Shown here: one piece after another, positions 36,611 through 45,610 of the stretch
Position numbering within the stretch: the stretch's first letter is position 1
How the letters are laid out: each line of letters opens with the position of its first letter
Source: JAVVHE01 sp032249695
Lineage (GTDB): Bacteria > Pseudomonadota > Alphaproteobacteria > Sphingomonadales > Sphingomonadaceae
DNA: 56,167 bases
Reading direction: 5' to 3'
NCBI GenBank assembly: GCA_032249695.1
Contig: JAVVHE010000017.1
Span: 1-56,167 of the forward strand
The notes under the pieces: generated by a model
What the model was told of the DNA's origin: nothing
The model's database searches: none
The model's input: only the letters and a program-made list of their open reading frames with translations
Translations under genes and position numbers: made by a program

Positions 36611-36723
36611 GGGCACGGCCACTCCGCACCATCATGCTCACAGCATCCCGCTTATCGTGCGACGGTTCGCGCCCGCGGAGGGCGGGACGGCAGCGGCACC
36701 CTGAAACACTTTCAGAGTGACGT

Positions 36724-36918
36724 TCAGTGCTGATCGTGGCTCTGCTCCCCGATCTCGCGCGCTTCCTCGATCAGCATTACCGGCACGCCGTCGCGCACGG
36801 GGTAGGCGAGGCCGCTCGCGCGGCACACCAGCTCCTGCGCGGCGCGGTCATATTCCAACGGCTGCTTGGACAGCGGGCAGACGAGCACCTCCAGCAGGCG
36901 CGGATCGGGCTCGGTCAT
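36724..36918 (-). CDS. Trm112 family protein
   Basis: This 64-residue protein opens MTEPDPRLLEVLVCPLSKQP and continues ELVCRASGLAYPVRDGVPVM, the pattern of bacterial Trm112-like proteins. These are small partners or activators of methyltransferases, often with a zinc ribbon; here only two of the usual cysteines remain (VCP and VCR). The ATG overlaps the stop of the LON-domain gene by four bases, so it is the third gene of an operon with that gene and ybbN. The methyltransferase it serves cannot be told from the window. Confidence 0.9.
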   Translation of the reverse strand: MTEPDPRLLEVLVCPLSKQPLEYDRAAQELVCRASGLAYPVRDGVPVMLIEEAREIGEQSHDQH

Positions 36919-37589
36919 TGCAGGCGCCCCGAAGGCGCTTCGGCCGAGGCCGGCGCGAAGCGCATCAGCGCAACGAGCATCCGGGCGCGGTCGGGGAGCG
37001 TGGGCGATTCCAGGAGCGCCTGCTTTTCGATGGGATCGAACGGGCAGACTGCGGCGAGGGTGCGCACGAGCCCGTCATCGTCGGCCTGGCGGACCGCGTC
37101 CCAATCTGCCGACAGGCCCTGAGCATCGAGATATCCGTGCAGGCTGTCCTCCAGCTGGTCGCGAATCCCGTCAGGCAGCGCTGGCGGATCGCGCACGTCG
37201 GCGACGAAGGCGTCATAATCGACGCGCGCCTGGCGGAACGGCGCCTCACCCTCGATTTCGGCGGTAATGCGGAAGCGCACCACGCCCTGCAGCACAATCA
37301 GGAAGCGGCTGTCGGGGGTCTCGGCAAACTCGATGATCCGGCCAAGGCCGCCGACCGGGTAGAGGTCGGGCCTGTCCGAAGGGTCGACCGTCTCGCGCTC
37401 GCCCGCTCCGGTCTTGGGCTGCACCAGCCCGATCATGCGATCGTCGCTCATCGCCTCGCGCACCATCGCCAGATAGCGCGGCTCGAAGATATTGAGCGGC
37501 AGCAGCGCGTTCGGCAGCAGCACGGCCCCCGTCAGCGGGAACAGCCGGACGATTTCCGGCAGCGCAGTCTCGATCGCGCTGGCGCTCAC
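36915..37589 (-). CDS. LON peptidase substrate-binding domain protein
   Basis: This 224-residue protein consists of the N-terminal substrate-binding domain of Lon protease without the ATPase or protease domains. The sequence VRLFPLTGAVLLPNALLPLN near residue 14 and LNIFEPRYLAMV are typical, followed by GLGRIIEFAETPDSRFLIVL. It may act as an adaptor or chaperone-like factor. The start is GTG 37589, overlapping the stop of the thioredoxin gene (GTGA); an ATG at 37634 lies inside that gene. It overlaps the Trm112 gene at its other end, so translation of all three is coupled. Confidence 0.92.
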   Translation of the reverse strand: MSASAIETALPEIVRLFPLTGAVLLPNALLPLNIFEPRYLAMVREAMSDDRMIGLVQPKTGAGERETVDPSDRPDLYPVGGLGRIIEFAETPDSRFLIVLQGVVRFRITAEIEGEAPFRQARVDYDAFVADVRDPPALPDGIRDQLEDSLHGYLDAQGLSADWDAVRQADDDGLVRTLAAVCPFDPIEKQALLESPTLPDRARMLVALMRFAPASAEAPSGRLQ

Positions 37590-38488
37590 GCGAACAGGAT
37601 CGCCGACAGGCGGCGGCGCTGCGCCACGGTCCACGGATCGGCAAGGCCCTGCGCTTCGAACAGCTTCAGCAGCAGGTCGCGGGCCGAGCCGTCGTTCCAG
37701 CCGCGATCGAGCGCGATCAGCCGCAGAAGCTCGTCCGCCGCGAGGTCGCGCTGGCCTGCGCCGACGAGCGCCTGCGCGTAGGCAAAACCCGCTTCAAGAT
37801 CGCCGGGCGCAGCCTCGGCCGCAGCGCGCAGCCGCGCCAGATCGCCCGCTGGTCCGGCCTGCCGCGCGAGCTCGATCGCCGCGCGCGCCTGCTGCACGGC
37901 GGCGTCTTTCGCCGCCGCCTCGGGCAGCGCCGCCAGCACCGCTGCGGCATCGTCGGCGCGGCCGAGCCCCGTCAGCGCCCGCGCGAGGCCGGCCGCGATC
38001 GCCGGGTCCTCGGGCGCCGCTTCCGAGAGCGCTCCGAACACCTCCTCGGCGGCCGCGAACTCCCCGGCCGCGAGCGCCTGGTTGCCGCTTTCGATCAGCG
38101 GCTCGAGATTCTCGGCCTCCTCCGGCCCGCCCGGCGGTGCAGCTGCAAGCAGGCGGTCGATGAACGCCTTCAGCTCGCGCTCGCCGACGGCTCCGGCGAA
38201 ACCATCCACGGGCTGCCCGCCGATGAAGGCGTAGACCGTCGGCACCGACTGGATGCGGAATTGCTGCGCGATTAGCTGATTCTTGTCGATATCGACCTTC
38301 ACCAGCTTCACGCGCGGCGCATAGGTTGCCACCACCCGCTCAAGAATCGGGCCGAGCGTCTTGCACGGACCGCACCACTCGGCCCAGAAGTCGACGAGTA
38401 CGAGCGCACGCATCGACGATTCGATCACGTCGCGACGGAAGGCGGCGATGGCGTCGCGGTCGGCCTGAGGGGTGGCGAGTGTTGCCAC
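37586..38488 (-). CDS. ybbN: thioredoxin/YbbN (CnoX)-type co-chaperone
   Basis: This 300-residue protein has an N-terminal thioredoxin domain with an intact redox motif (FWAEWCGPCKTLGP, Cys near residues 39 and 42) and IQSVPTVYAF as the cis-Pro loop. A C-terminal half of TPR-like helices follows (GDLEAGFAYAQALVGAGQRD). This is the architecture of the chaperedoxin YbbN/CnoX, which protects oxidised proteins. The E. coli protein has lost the second active-site Cys, while this one keeps WCGPC, as in many alphaproteobacteria. It is first in an operon with the LON-domain and Trm112 genes. The tRNA-Gly lies 157 bases upstream on the other strand. Confidence 0.93.
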   Translation of the reverse strand: MATLATPQADRDAIAAFRRDVIESSMRALVLVDFWAEWCGPCKTLGPILERVVATYAPRVKLVKVDIDKNQLIAQQFRIQSVPTVYAFIGGQPVDGFAGAVGERELKAFIDRLLAAAPPGGPEEAENLEPLIESGNQALAAGEFAAAEEVFGALSEAAPEDPAIAAGLARALTGLGRADDAAAVLAALPEAAAKDAAVQQARAAIELARQAGPAGDLARLRAAAEAAPGDLEAGFAYAQALVGAGQRDLAADELLRLIALDRGWNDGSARDLLLKLFEAQGLADPWTVAQRRRLSAILFA

Positions 38489-38645
38489 GAGTGCTCCTGG
38501 TTGAGGGATCGCGTAGCCTATGTGGGCGGAAGCGCGCGGTTGTGAAGCCTCGCATTTCCCGCTTGCGCGCCCAAGTTCGCCCGGCTATCGGCAGCAGCTC
38601 CCACGGATGCCGCGCCCGTTCGCCGCGCTCCGTCACGCGCCGTGA

Positions 38646-38718
<73 letters not shown>

Positions 38719-38720
<2 letters not shown>

Positions 38721-38738
38721 GTGCGCTTTGCTGCACTG
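38719..38738 (+). terminator. possible stem-loop after the tRNA
   Basis: CAGTGC (38719-38724) pairs with GCACTG (38733-38738) around an eight-base loop, beginning in the encoded CCA end. It could mark the 3' end of the tRNA transcript or guide processing. No T run follows. Confidence 0.3.
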
Positions 38739-38859
38739 CACAGCATGCGACATGTTGACCTTCGGTGCGCGGCGCGCTTCCATGCGTGTGCTCTGGGGAT
38801 CGGGGGGGGCGCACCTCCCGCACGCTGCCCGGAGAACATTGAAGGGAAGGGACCAATCC

Positions 38860-39081
38860 ATGAAGCTCAAGCATCTTCTCGCCGCGACGGCGGTGTCGGC
38901 CGCGCTGTGTGCTCCGGCAATGGCGCAGGACGCGATGAAGCAGGACGCGATGAAGAAGGACGGCGCGATGGCCGCGGAGAAGAAGGCCGACAAGAAGGCG
39001 GCGCACCACAGCGCCAAGAAGGCCTCGGCCAAGAAGACCGAGATGAAGAAAGACGCGATGGCCTCCGACAAGAAAATGTAA
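38860..39081 (+). CDS. pentapeptide MXKDX repeat protein, secreted
   Basis: This 73-residue protein has a clear signal peptide (MKLKHLLAATAVSAALCAPA, then MAQ). The mature part is made almost only of Met, Lys, Asp and Ala, with repeats such as DAMKQDAMKKDGAMA and MKKDAMASDKKM. This pattern is the known MXKDX repeat family of small secreted bacterial proteins, whose role is unknown; metal or stress functions have been suggested for relatives. AAGGGA precedes the ATG at 38860. The mature peptide would be very soluble and highly charged. An upstream in-frame ATG (38728) was rejected because it would bury the signal peptide. Confidence 0.85.
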   Translation: MKLKHLLAATAVSAALCAPAMAQDAMKQDAMKKDGAMAAEKKADKKAAHHSAKKASAKKTEMKKDAMASDKKM

Positions 39082-39211
39082 GAAGCGGCCCGGCCCGGGC
39101 CAGCATGATGGCGGGCGGCGCGCGGGTGGGTATGGGTCCCTGCCGCCGCCCTTTCGCTTGGGCGCCCCCCGCTGCCGTTCCCAATCGCGCCCGCCCGCGC
39201 TAGCAGGTCGC

Positions 39212-40270
39212 ATGGCTGTCGATGTTGCGTCTGCGCCCGCGCTTGCCCCTCCCTTGCCGCACGCCCGCGGACGCGCCCGCCTAGCCGAGCTGACCGCCCG
39301 CGGGCGGGCGCTGCTGGGGTCCGAGCACGCGATCCTTGCGGGCGCGATGACGTGGGTGAGCGAACGGCGGCTGGTCTCGGCGATCTCGAACGCGGGCGGC
39401 TTCGGCGTGCTGGCGGCCGGGTCGATGACGCCCGATCTGCTCGCGGCCGAGATCGCGGGGACGCAGGCGCTGACGAAGCGGCCGTTCGGCGTCAATCTCA
39501 TCACGCTCCACCCTGCGCTGCTCGATCTGATCGCGGTCTGCCGCGAGGCGGGCGTCACGCACATCGTGCTGGCGGGCGGGCTGCCGCCGGGCCCGGCGGT
39601 CGATGCGATCAAGGCTGCGGGCATCAAGCTGATCGCCTTCGCGCCCGCTGTTGCCATCGCGAAGAAGCTGGTCCGTGGCGGTTGCGACGGCCTGGTGATC
39701 GAAGGTTCGGAAGCCGGCGGGCATATCGGGCCGGTCAGCCTGTCGGTGCTGGCGCAGGAAGTCCTGCCGACGATCAGCGATGTGCCCGTGTTCGTCGCAG
39801 GCGGGCTCGGGCGCGGTGGCGCGATCGCGGCGTTCGTTGAGATGGGCGCAAGCGGAGCGCAGCTCGGCACGCGCTTCGCAGCATCGGCCGAGTCGATCGC
39901 GCATCCATCGTTCAAGCGCGCGTTCGTCCGTGCCGCCGCGCGCGATGCGGTGGCGAGCGTGCAGCTCGATCCGCGCTTCCCCGTGATCCCGGTGCGCGCG
40001 CTTAGGAACAGGGGCCAGGACGCCTTCACCCAGAAGCAGCGCGAGGTGATCGCCGAGGTCGATGCGGGCCGCCTCAGCCTTGCCGAGGGGCAGCTGGCGA
40101 TCGAGCATTATTGGGCGGGTGCGTTGCGTCGCGCGGTGATCGACGGCGACGTTGAGCATGGCAGCATGATGGCGGGCCAGTCGGTCGGCATGGTCGACGC
40201 CGAGGAGCCTGTGGAGGCGATCATCGGCCGCCTGGTCGACGAAGCCGCGGCCGCGTTGGACCGCCGCTGA
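39212..40270 (+). CDS. NAD(P)H-dependent flavin oxidoreductase (nitronate monooxygenase/FabK-like)
   Basis: This 352-residue FMN-dependent TIM-barrel protein is of the 2-nitropropane dioxygenase superfamily. It has HAILAGAMTWVSERRLVSAI near residue 39, NAGGFGVLAAGSM near residue 60, VIEGSEAGGHIGPVSLSVL near residue 165 with the usual HxG phosphate-site region, and PVFVAGGLGRGGAIAAFVEM near residue 195. The start at 39212 is the first ATG that fits the family. The true substrate (nitronate, enoyl-ACP or another) cannot be decided. Six bases separate its stop from ptsP, so the two genes may be co-transcribed. Confidence 0.88.
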   Translation: MAVDVASAPALAPPLPHARGRARLAELTARGRALLGSEHAILAGAMTWVSERRLVSAISNAGGFGVLAAGSMTPDLLAAEIAGTQALTKRPFGVNLITLHPALLDLIAVCREAGVTHIVLAGGLPPGPAVDAIKAAGIKLIAFAPAVAIAKKLVRGGCDGLVIEGSEAGGHIGPVSLSVLAQEVLPTISDVPVFVAGGLGRGGAIAAFVEMGASGAQLGTRFAASAESIAHPSFKRAFVRAAARDAVASVQLDPRFPVIPVRALRNRGQDAFTQKQREVIAEVDAGRLSLAEGQLAIEHYWAGALRRAVIDGDVEHGSMMAGQSVGMVDAEEPVEAIIGRLVDEAAAALDRR

Positions 40271-40275
40271 CGCGC

Positions 40276-42537
40276 ATGCCGACGCTTGGAGCCGCGCGCG
40301 AGATCCTGAGGCGGCTTGCCGAGGTGATGGCAGCTGCGACGAGCGCGCAGGCCAAGCTCAACCAGACGGTGCGTCTGATCGCGGCGGTGCTCGATGCCGA
40401 GGTCTGCTCGCTCTATCTGCGGCGCGACGGGCAGCTGGAGCTGTTCGCAACGCGCGGGCTGGAGCAAACCGCCGTTCATGTGACGCGCCTGTCGTTCGGT
40501 GAGGGGCTGGTCGGAACGATCGCGCAGACGAAGGAGCCGCTGAACCTCGCCGACGCGCGCGCGCATCCCGATTTCGTCTATCGTCCGGAAACGGGCGAGG
40601 ACCTGTTCCGCAGCCTGGCAGGGGTGCCGATCATCCGCGCCGAGCAGACCGTCGGCGTGCTGGTGGTGCAGCATCTGGAGCCGCGCGAGTTCGTCGAGCT
40701 GGAGATGGAAGCGCTCCAGACGGTGGCGATGGTGCTGTCCGAGCTGATCGCCAACGCCGGGCTGATCGACGACCTGACGATCGCATCCGAACGTGCACGC
40801 GATCAGGGCCATGTGCGCTTGCCCGGTCTGCGGCTGGTGCTCGGCCAAGCGCACGGATCGGCGGTCTTCCATCGTCCGCGCGTGGTGGTGGAGCACGCGA
40901 TCGCCGACGATCCGGCGGTGGAGCGGCAGCGGCTGTCGGCGGGGTTCAACAGCCTGAAGGCGCAGATCGAGCGGCTGCAGATGACCGCCGAGTTCGCCGG
41001 GCCGGGCGACCATGGCGACATTCTGGAGACCTATCGCCTGTTCGCGCTTGACGAGGGCTGGCAGCGGCGCATCTTCGAAGCGATCGATCAGGGGCTGACC
41101 GCCGAGGCGGCGATCGAGCAGGTACAGATGCGCACACGCGCACGGATGCGGCGGATCGACGACCCGTATCTGCAGGAGCGGCTGCACGACCTCGACGACC
41201 TGTCCAACCGCCTGATGCGCATCGTCAGCGGCAAGCTCGGCACCGCAGCGCAGGCGGGGCTGCGGCAGGACAGCATCCTGCTCGCGCGCAATCTGGGGCC
41301 CGCGGAGCTGCTGGAATATGACCGGCGTTTCCTGAAGGGCGTGGTGCTGGAAGAGGGCTCGCTGACCAGCCACGCCACGATCGTCGCACGAGCGATCGGC
41401 GTACCGGTGCTGGGACGCGTGACGGGGCTTCAGACGATGGTCGCCGAAGGTGACCCGCTGCTCCTCGATGTGAATGGCGGCGCGGTCCACGTCCGGCCCT
41501 CGCCTTCGATGGTGAAGCAGTTCGAAGCGCTCGCCCGAGCGCGCGAAGCCAAGCAGAAGCAATATCAGACGATCCGCGACCTACCCGCCGAAAGCCGCGA
41601 CGGCGTCCGCATCAAACTGATGATGAACGCCGGGCTGAAAGAGGATGTCGCCGCGCTCGATCTGACCGGAGCCGACGGCATCGGGCTGTTCCGCACCGAG
41701 TTCCAGTTCCTGATTTCTGCGACCCTCCCGCGTCGCGAGCGGCAGGAAGCGCTCTACCGCGCGGTGATCGAGGGGGCGGGCGAGCGGCAGGTGGTGTTCC
41801 GATCGGTCGATATCGGCGGCGACAAGAGCGTGCCCTATCTGGTCGAAGCGCAGGACGAGAACCCTGCGATGGGCTGGCGGGCGCTTAGGATCGCGCTCGA
41901 GCGGCAGGGCCTGCTGAAAGTGCAGGCACGCGCGCTGCTGACGGCGGCGGCGGGCCGCACGCTCGACATCATGTTTCCCATGGTCGGCGAGCCGTGGGAG
42001 TTCGAGAAAGCCAAGGCGATCGTCGAGGCACAGCGTGAGCGCATGGCTGCGCAGGGGCGGCCGATTCCGCAGCTGATCCGCTATGGCGCGATGCTGGAGG
42101 TGCCAGCGCTTGCCGAAATGCTCGACGTGTTCCTGCCGCGCATCGATTTCCTGTCGATCGGCACCAATGACCTGACGCAGTTCCTGTTCGCGGCCGACCG
42201 CGGCAATCCCAAGCTCGCCGAGCGCTATGACTGGCTGAGCCCCGCGGTGCTGCGCTATCTGCGCCGCGTCGTCGGTGCCTGCCGCGGCGCACACAAGGCC
42301 GTCACGATCTGCGGCGAGATGGGTGGCCGTCCGCTCGAATCGCTGGCGCTGATGGCGATCGGGGTCGAGCGGCTGTCGATCACGCCAGCAGCGGTCGGCC
42401 CGATCAAGGCGATGATCCGCTCGGCGATGCTGTGGCCGCTGCGCGACAAGATGGACGGCTGGCTCGCCGAAGGCTGCCCGGACATTCGCGAGCGGCTGCG
42501 GCGCGCCGCCAGAGCGATGGACGTCGTGCTGGAATAG
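40276..42537 (+). CDS. ptsP: phosphoenolpyruvate-protein phosphotransferase PtsP (enzyme I-Ntr)
   Basis: This is the first phosphotransferase of the nitrogen PTS, taking phosphate from PEP and passing it to NPr. The 753-residue protein starts with a GAF domain (residues about 15-160), a sensor for glutamine and 2-oxoglutarate in relatives. The enzyme I module follows: the active His in SLTSHATIVARAIGVPVLG at residue 366, GLFRTEFQFL near residue 475, and the PEP-binding barrel with ICGEMGGRP near residue 677. The partners ptsO and ptsN are not in this window. It follows the flavin oxidoreductase by six bases. Confidence 0.95.
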   Translation: MPTLGAAREILRRLAEVMAAATSAQAKLNQTVRLIAAVLDAEVCSLYLRRDGQLELFATRGLEQTAVHVTRLSFGEGLVGTIAQTKEPLNLADARAHPDFVYRPETGEDLFRSLAGVPIIRAEQTVGVLVVQHLEPREFVELEMEALQTVAMVLSELIANAGLIDDLTIASERARDQGHVRLPGLRLVLGQAHGSAVFHRPRVVVEHAIADDPAVERQRLSAGFNSLKAQIERLQMTAEFAGPGDHGDILETYRLFALDEGWQRRIFEAIDQGLTAEAAIEQVQMRTRARMRRIDDPYLQERLHDLDDLSNRLMRIVSGKLGTAAQAGLRQDSILLARNLGPAELLEYDRRFLKGVVLEEGSLTSHATIVARAIGVPVLGRVTGLQTMVAEGDPLLLDVNGGAVHVRPSPSMVKQFEALARAREAKQKQYQTIRDLPAESRDGVRIKLMMNAGLKEDVAALDLTGADGIGLFRTEFQFLISATLPRRERQEALYRAVIEGAGERQVVFRSVDIGGDKSVPYLVEAQDENPAMGWRALRIALERQGLLKVQARALLTAAAGRTLDIMFPMVGEPWEFEKAKAIVEAQRERMAAQGRPIPQLIRYGAMLEVPALAEMLDVFLPRIDFLSIGTNDLTQFLFAADRGNPKLAERYDWLSPAVLRYLRRVVGACRGAHKAVTICGEMGGRPLESLALMAIGVERLSITPAAVGPIKAMIRSAMLWPLRDKMDGWLAEGCPDIRERLRRAARAMDVVLE

Positions 42538-42578
42538 GCTTGCTTGTCCCAAGAGCGGGGCGAGCGTAGCGGCGGGCG

Positions 42579-44084
42579 ATGCGCACGACGTTGATCGCCC
42601 TGACCCTGCTGCTCGGCGGACCCGCCCTCGCCCAGGACGTCAACCCCCACGCGAAGCCCGAAGCCAAGGCCGAGCAGGCGATCCCCGCGCCCTTCCGCTC
42701 GACGACGCAGCACAGCGGCGTGTTCGGCGGCGTTCCCGTCCGCTACCGCGCGATCGCGGGCGAAACCTATTTGAACGACAAGGACGGCAAGCCCAGCGCC
42801 GCAATCTTTTCGACGACCTATCTGAGGGACGGTACTCCGGACCCTCGGCGGCCGACCATCTTCCTGTGGAATGGCGGGCCGGGCAGCGGCTCGCTGTGGC
42901 TGCACATGGGAGCGTTCGGGCCGAAGCGCGTGCGCCTGCCCGACGCCAAGGACGACGGCGCGCCGCCCTACAACCTCATCGACAATCCCGACTGTCTGCT
43001 CGATGTGGCCGATCTGGTGTTCATCGATCCGGTGGGCACCGGTTTCTCGAAACCGCTCGGCAAAACCGAGGCGAAGAGCTTCTACGGCGTCACCGACGAC
43101 GCGAAGGCGATCGACCAGTTCATCCGCATCTGGCTGAACGAGTATGGTCGCTGGAACGCGCCCAAGTTCATCGGTGGCGAGAGTTACGGGACGACGCGAT
43201 CGGCAGCGGTCATCAACCAGCTGGAAGGCAGCTACAACGACGTGGCGGTCAACGGCGTCATCCTCATCTCGACGATCCTCGATTTCGGAGCCGAGGCCGA
43301 AGTCGAGGGGAATGAGATGCAGTATGTGACGACGCTGCCCTCGATGGCAGCGGTCGCGTGGTATCACAACGCGCTGAAGGAGCGGCCCGCCGCGCTGGAG
43401 CCGTTCCTGGACGAAGCGCGGGCTTTTGCGCGCGGGGCGTATATCTCGGCGCTGCTCAAGGGGAACACGATCGGCGACGCCGAGCGCGCGCAGGTCCGCC
43501 AGCAGCTGGCGCGCTTCACGGGGCTGAGCGAAGCCTATCTCGACCGCTCCAACCTGCGCGTCACTCCGGGGCGCTTCTACAAGGAGCTGCTGCGTGATCG
43601 CGGCGTCAGCGTCGGGCGGCTCGACTCGCGCTATCTGGGCATCGACCGCGACCGTGCCGGGGAGCAGCCGGACAACGATCCGAGCTTCTACGGCATCGAC
43701 GCCAGCTACACCGCAGCAATCAACACGTGGCTGCGCGACGGGCTGGGCGTGAAGTTTCCGGACCGGCACTATGTCACCATCGGCGGCGTGCAGGACTGGG
43801 ACTGGAAGCTGGGCAACGGCCGCGACACCTATGTCAGCGTCGCGCCCTATCTCTCGCGGGCGCTGCGCGAGAATAGCGGCCTCAGGATCTTCGTCGGCCA
43901 GGGCTATTACGATTTCGCCACGCCGTTCTTCGGGGCGGAGCTGTCGCTCACCGGCCCCGGATTCCAGCCCGGGCGCGTGGAGTTCCACTATTATCAGGCC
44001 GGGCACATGATGTACGTCCACGACAGCGATCTGACCGCGCTTGTCCGCGACATCCGCGATTTCGTGCGGCGCCAGGTGCGCTGA
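42579..44084 (+). CDS. S10 serine carboxypeptidase-like protein, secreted
   Basis: This 501-residue protein of the S10 family has a signal peptide (MRTTLIALTLLLGGPALAQ). It has the oxyanion region TIFLWNGGPGSGSLWLHMG near residue 95, the nucleophile in FIGGESYGTTRSA at residue 202, an Asp in VGQGYYDFATPF and a His in YYQAGHMMYVHDSD. Family members remove C-terminal residues, usually at acidic pH. It lies 41 bases downstream of ptsP on the same strand. It is one of several exported peptidases in the window. Confidence 0.92.
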   Translation: MRTTLIALTLLLGGPALAQDVNPHAKPEAKAEQAIPAPFRSTTQHSGVFGGVPVRYRAIAGETYLNDKDGKPSAAIFSTTYLRDGTPDPRRPTIFLWNGGPGSGSLWLHMGAFGPKRVRLPDAKDDGAPPYNLIDNPDCLLDVADLVFIDPVGTGFSKPLGKTEAKSFYGVTDDAKAIDQFIRIWLNEYGRWNAPKFIGGESYGTTRSAAVINQLEGSYNDVAVNGVILISTILDFGAEAEVEGNEMQYVTTLPSMAAVAWYHNALKERPAALEPFLDEARAFARGAYISALLKGNTIGDAERAQVRQQLARFTGLSEAYLDRSNLRVTPGRFYKELLRDRGVSVGRLDSRYLGIDRDRAGEQPDNDPSFYGIDASYTAAINTWLRDGLGVKFPDRHYVTIGGVQDWDWKLGNGRDTYVSVAPYLSRALRENSGLRIFVGQGYYDFATPFFGAELSLTGPGFQPGRVEFHYYQAGHMMYVHDSDLTALVRDIRDFVRRQVR

Positions 44085-44160
44085 CCGGCAGCGCTTGGAC
44101 CCCGGAGGCGTTCCCGGCAGCCCGGTTCGCGCGGGGTGCCGGGCCTGCTAGGGCCGGAGC

Positions 44161-44976
44161 GTGCCCGAACTTCCCGAAGTCGAAACCGTCGTGCGCGGGC
44201 TGAGGCCCGCGCTCGAAGGGCGGCGCCTCACCCGCGTCATCGCACGGCGGCCCGATCTGCGCCGCCCGATCCCGCCCGATCTCAGCCAGCGGCTGACGGG
44301 CGCGCGCGTCGAGGCGATCACGCGCCGCGCCAAATACGGCCTGATCGCGACCGATCGCGGCGATACGCTGATCTTCCACCTGGGCATGAGCGGCCGGATG
44401 CGGCTCGACCCGACCGACATTGGCCCGCACGATCATGTGGAGTGGCAGACCGACGCCGGGCGGCGCATCGTGCTGACCGATCCGCGCCGCTTCGGCAGCA
44501 TCGACCTGTGCGCAACCGACGCGCTGGGCGAGCATTCGCTGCTCGCCGGGCTGGGGCCCGAGCCGCTCTCCGATGCCTTCGGCGCCGCCTATCTCGCTCG
44601 GCGCTTCGCGGGCCGCTTTGCGCCGGTCAAGTCGCTGCTGCTCGATAGCCGGACGGTCGCGGGCATCGGCAATATCTACGCGTGCGAGGCGCTATACCGC
44701 GCCCGCATTCACCCAGCGCGCGAGGCGGGCGCCGTCAAGCCGCGCGAGGTGCGGGCGCTGGTCGAAGCGGTCAAGACCGTGCTCAGCGAAGCGATCGAAG
44801 CCGGCGGCTCATCGCTCCGCGATCACGTGCAGCCCGATGGCGTGCTGGGCTACTTCCAGAAACGCTGGCGCGTCTACGGCCGCGAGGACCAACCCTGCCC
44901 CGCCTGCTCACGCCCGGTCACGCGCCTCGTGCAAGCGAGCCGGAGCAGCTTCGCCTGCGAGGCGTGCCAGCGCTGA
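44161..44976 (+). CDS. mutM: formamidopyrimidine-DNA glycosylase
   Basis: MutM (Fpg) removes 8-oxoguanine and ring-opened purines from DNA and nicks the backbone. The 271-residue protein starts (M)PELPEVETVVRGLRP, with the catalytic Pro2 and Glu3. It has AKYGLIATDRGDTLIFHLGM near residue 57, the helix-two-turn-helix region VAGIGNIYACEALYRARIHP near residue 167, and a C-terminal zinc finger CPACSRPV...FACEACQR. The start is GTG at 44161. The gene is not followed by rpsT, its common neighbour in alphaproteobacteria. Confidence 0.96.
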   Translation: MPELPEVETVVRGLRPALEGRRLTRVIARRPDLRRPIPPDLSQRLTGARVEAITRRAKYGLIATDRGDTLIFHLGMSGRMRLDPTDIGPHDHVEWQTDAGRRIVLTDPRRFGSIDLCATDALGEHSLLAGLGPEPLSDAFGAAYLARRFAGRFAPVKSLLLDSRTVAGIGNIYACEALYRARIHPAREAGAVKPREVRALVEAVKTVLSEAIEAGGSSLRDHVQPDGVLGYFQKRWRVYGREDQPCPACSRPVTRLVQASRSSFACEACQR

Positions 44977-45086
44977 CCAACCGACGCTCTGAGTGTTCGA
45001 CGGCACCGGGTTGGTGACAGTCGCCTGACACGTTCGTCGGCATCTGCCTGTCTAGCTGATGCCGGTCCCAGCGCGGAACCGGACGA

Positions 45087-45551
45087 TCAGCGCATCCGGT
45101 AGGTCGGGCGCGGCGGCGGGGAGCCTGGGCGCTGCTGGCGCGGCAGCTGCGCCTGGTAGGCAACCGCGCAATGCTCGACACAATAGGGATAGCCGGGGTT
45201 CGACGCCTTTCCGCAGAAGTGGAAATCCACCTCGCCGGGATGGCCGATCGGCCATTTGCAGACCTTGTCGCTCAGCTCCAAGAGCGAGGTACGCTGCGGC
45301 TTCGCGGGCGCCTTGGCACGCGCAGCCGCGGGCTGCCTTGCCGCGGGCGCCTGGGTGCCATCGGCGGGGGTAGCGTGCGCTTCACCGGTCTTGACAGGGC
45401 TGGGACGCGATTCCAGCCCCAGACGGTGCGCCTTCCCGATCACCGCGTTCCTCGATATTCCGTCGCCAAGCTCCTTGGCGATCTGGCCCGCGGGCAGGCC
45501 CTGCTTCCACAATTCACGCAATTTCTCCTGTAGCGCGTCCGTCCACGCCAT
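45087..45551 (-). CDS. gcrA: GcrA-type cell cycle regulator
   Basis: GcrA is a transcription factor of alphaproteobacteria that binds sigma-70 RNA polymerase and responds to CcrM methylation at GANTC sites. The 154-residue protein begins MAWTDALQEKLRELWKQGLP with the helix-turn-helix AGQIAKELGDGISRNAVIGK. A Pro/Ala-rich linker follows, and then the conserved C-terminal motif VCKWPIGHPGEVDFHFCG with further Cys residues. This combination is unmistakable and supports an alphaproteobacterial origin. The C-terminal tail is short and Pro-rich. Confidence 0.95.
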   Translation of the reverse strand: MAWTDALQEKLRELWKQGLPAGQIAKELGDGISRNAVIGKAHRLGLESRPSPVKTGEAHATPADGTQAPAARQPAAARAKAPAKPQRTSLLELSDKVCKWPIGHPGEVDFHFCGKASNPGYPYCVEHCAVAYQAQLPRQQRPGSPPPRPTYRMR

Positions 45552-45610
45552 GCGTCGGCCCCTTCCCCCGCTTCAAAAGCTTGAACCCAAGGCTTAGACG
45601 CAAGCGGGCC

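Noticed and set aside
42255..44021. 588-codon minus-strand frame opposite ptsP and the S10 gene
   Set aside because: Same reasoning: mirror of two well-supported genes.
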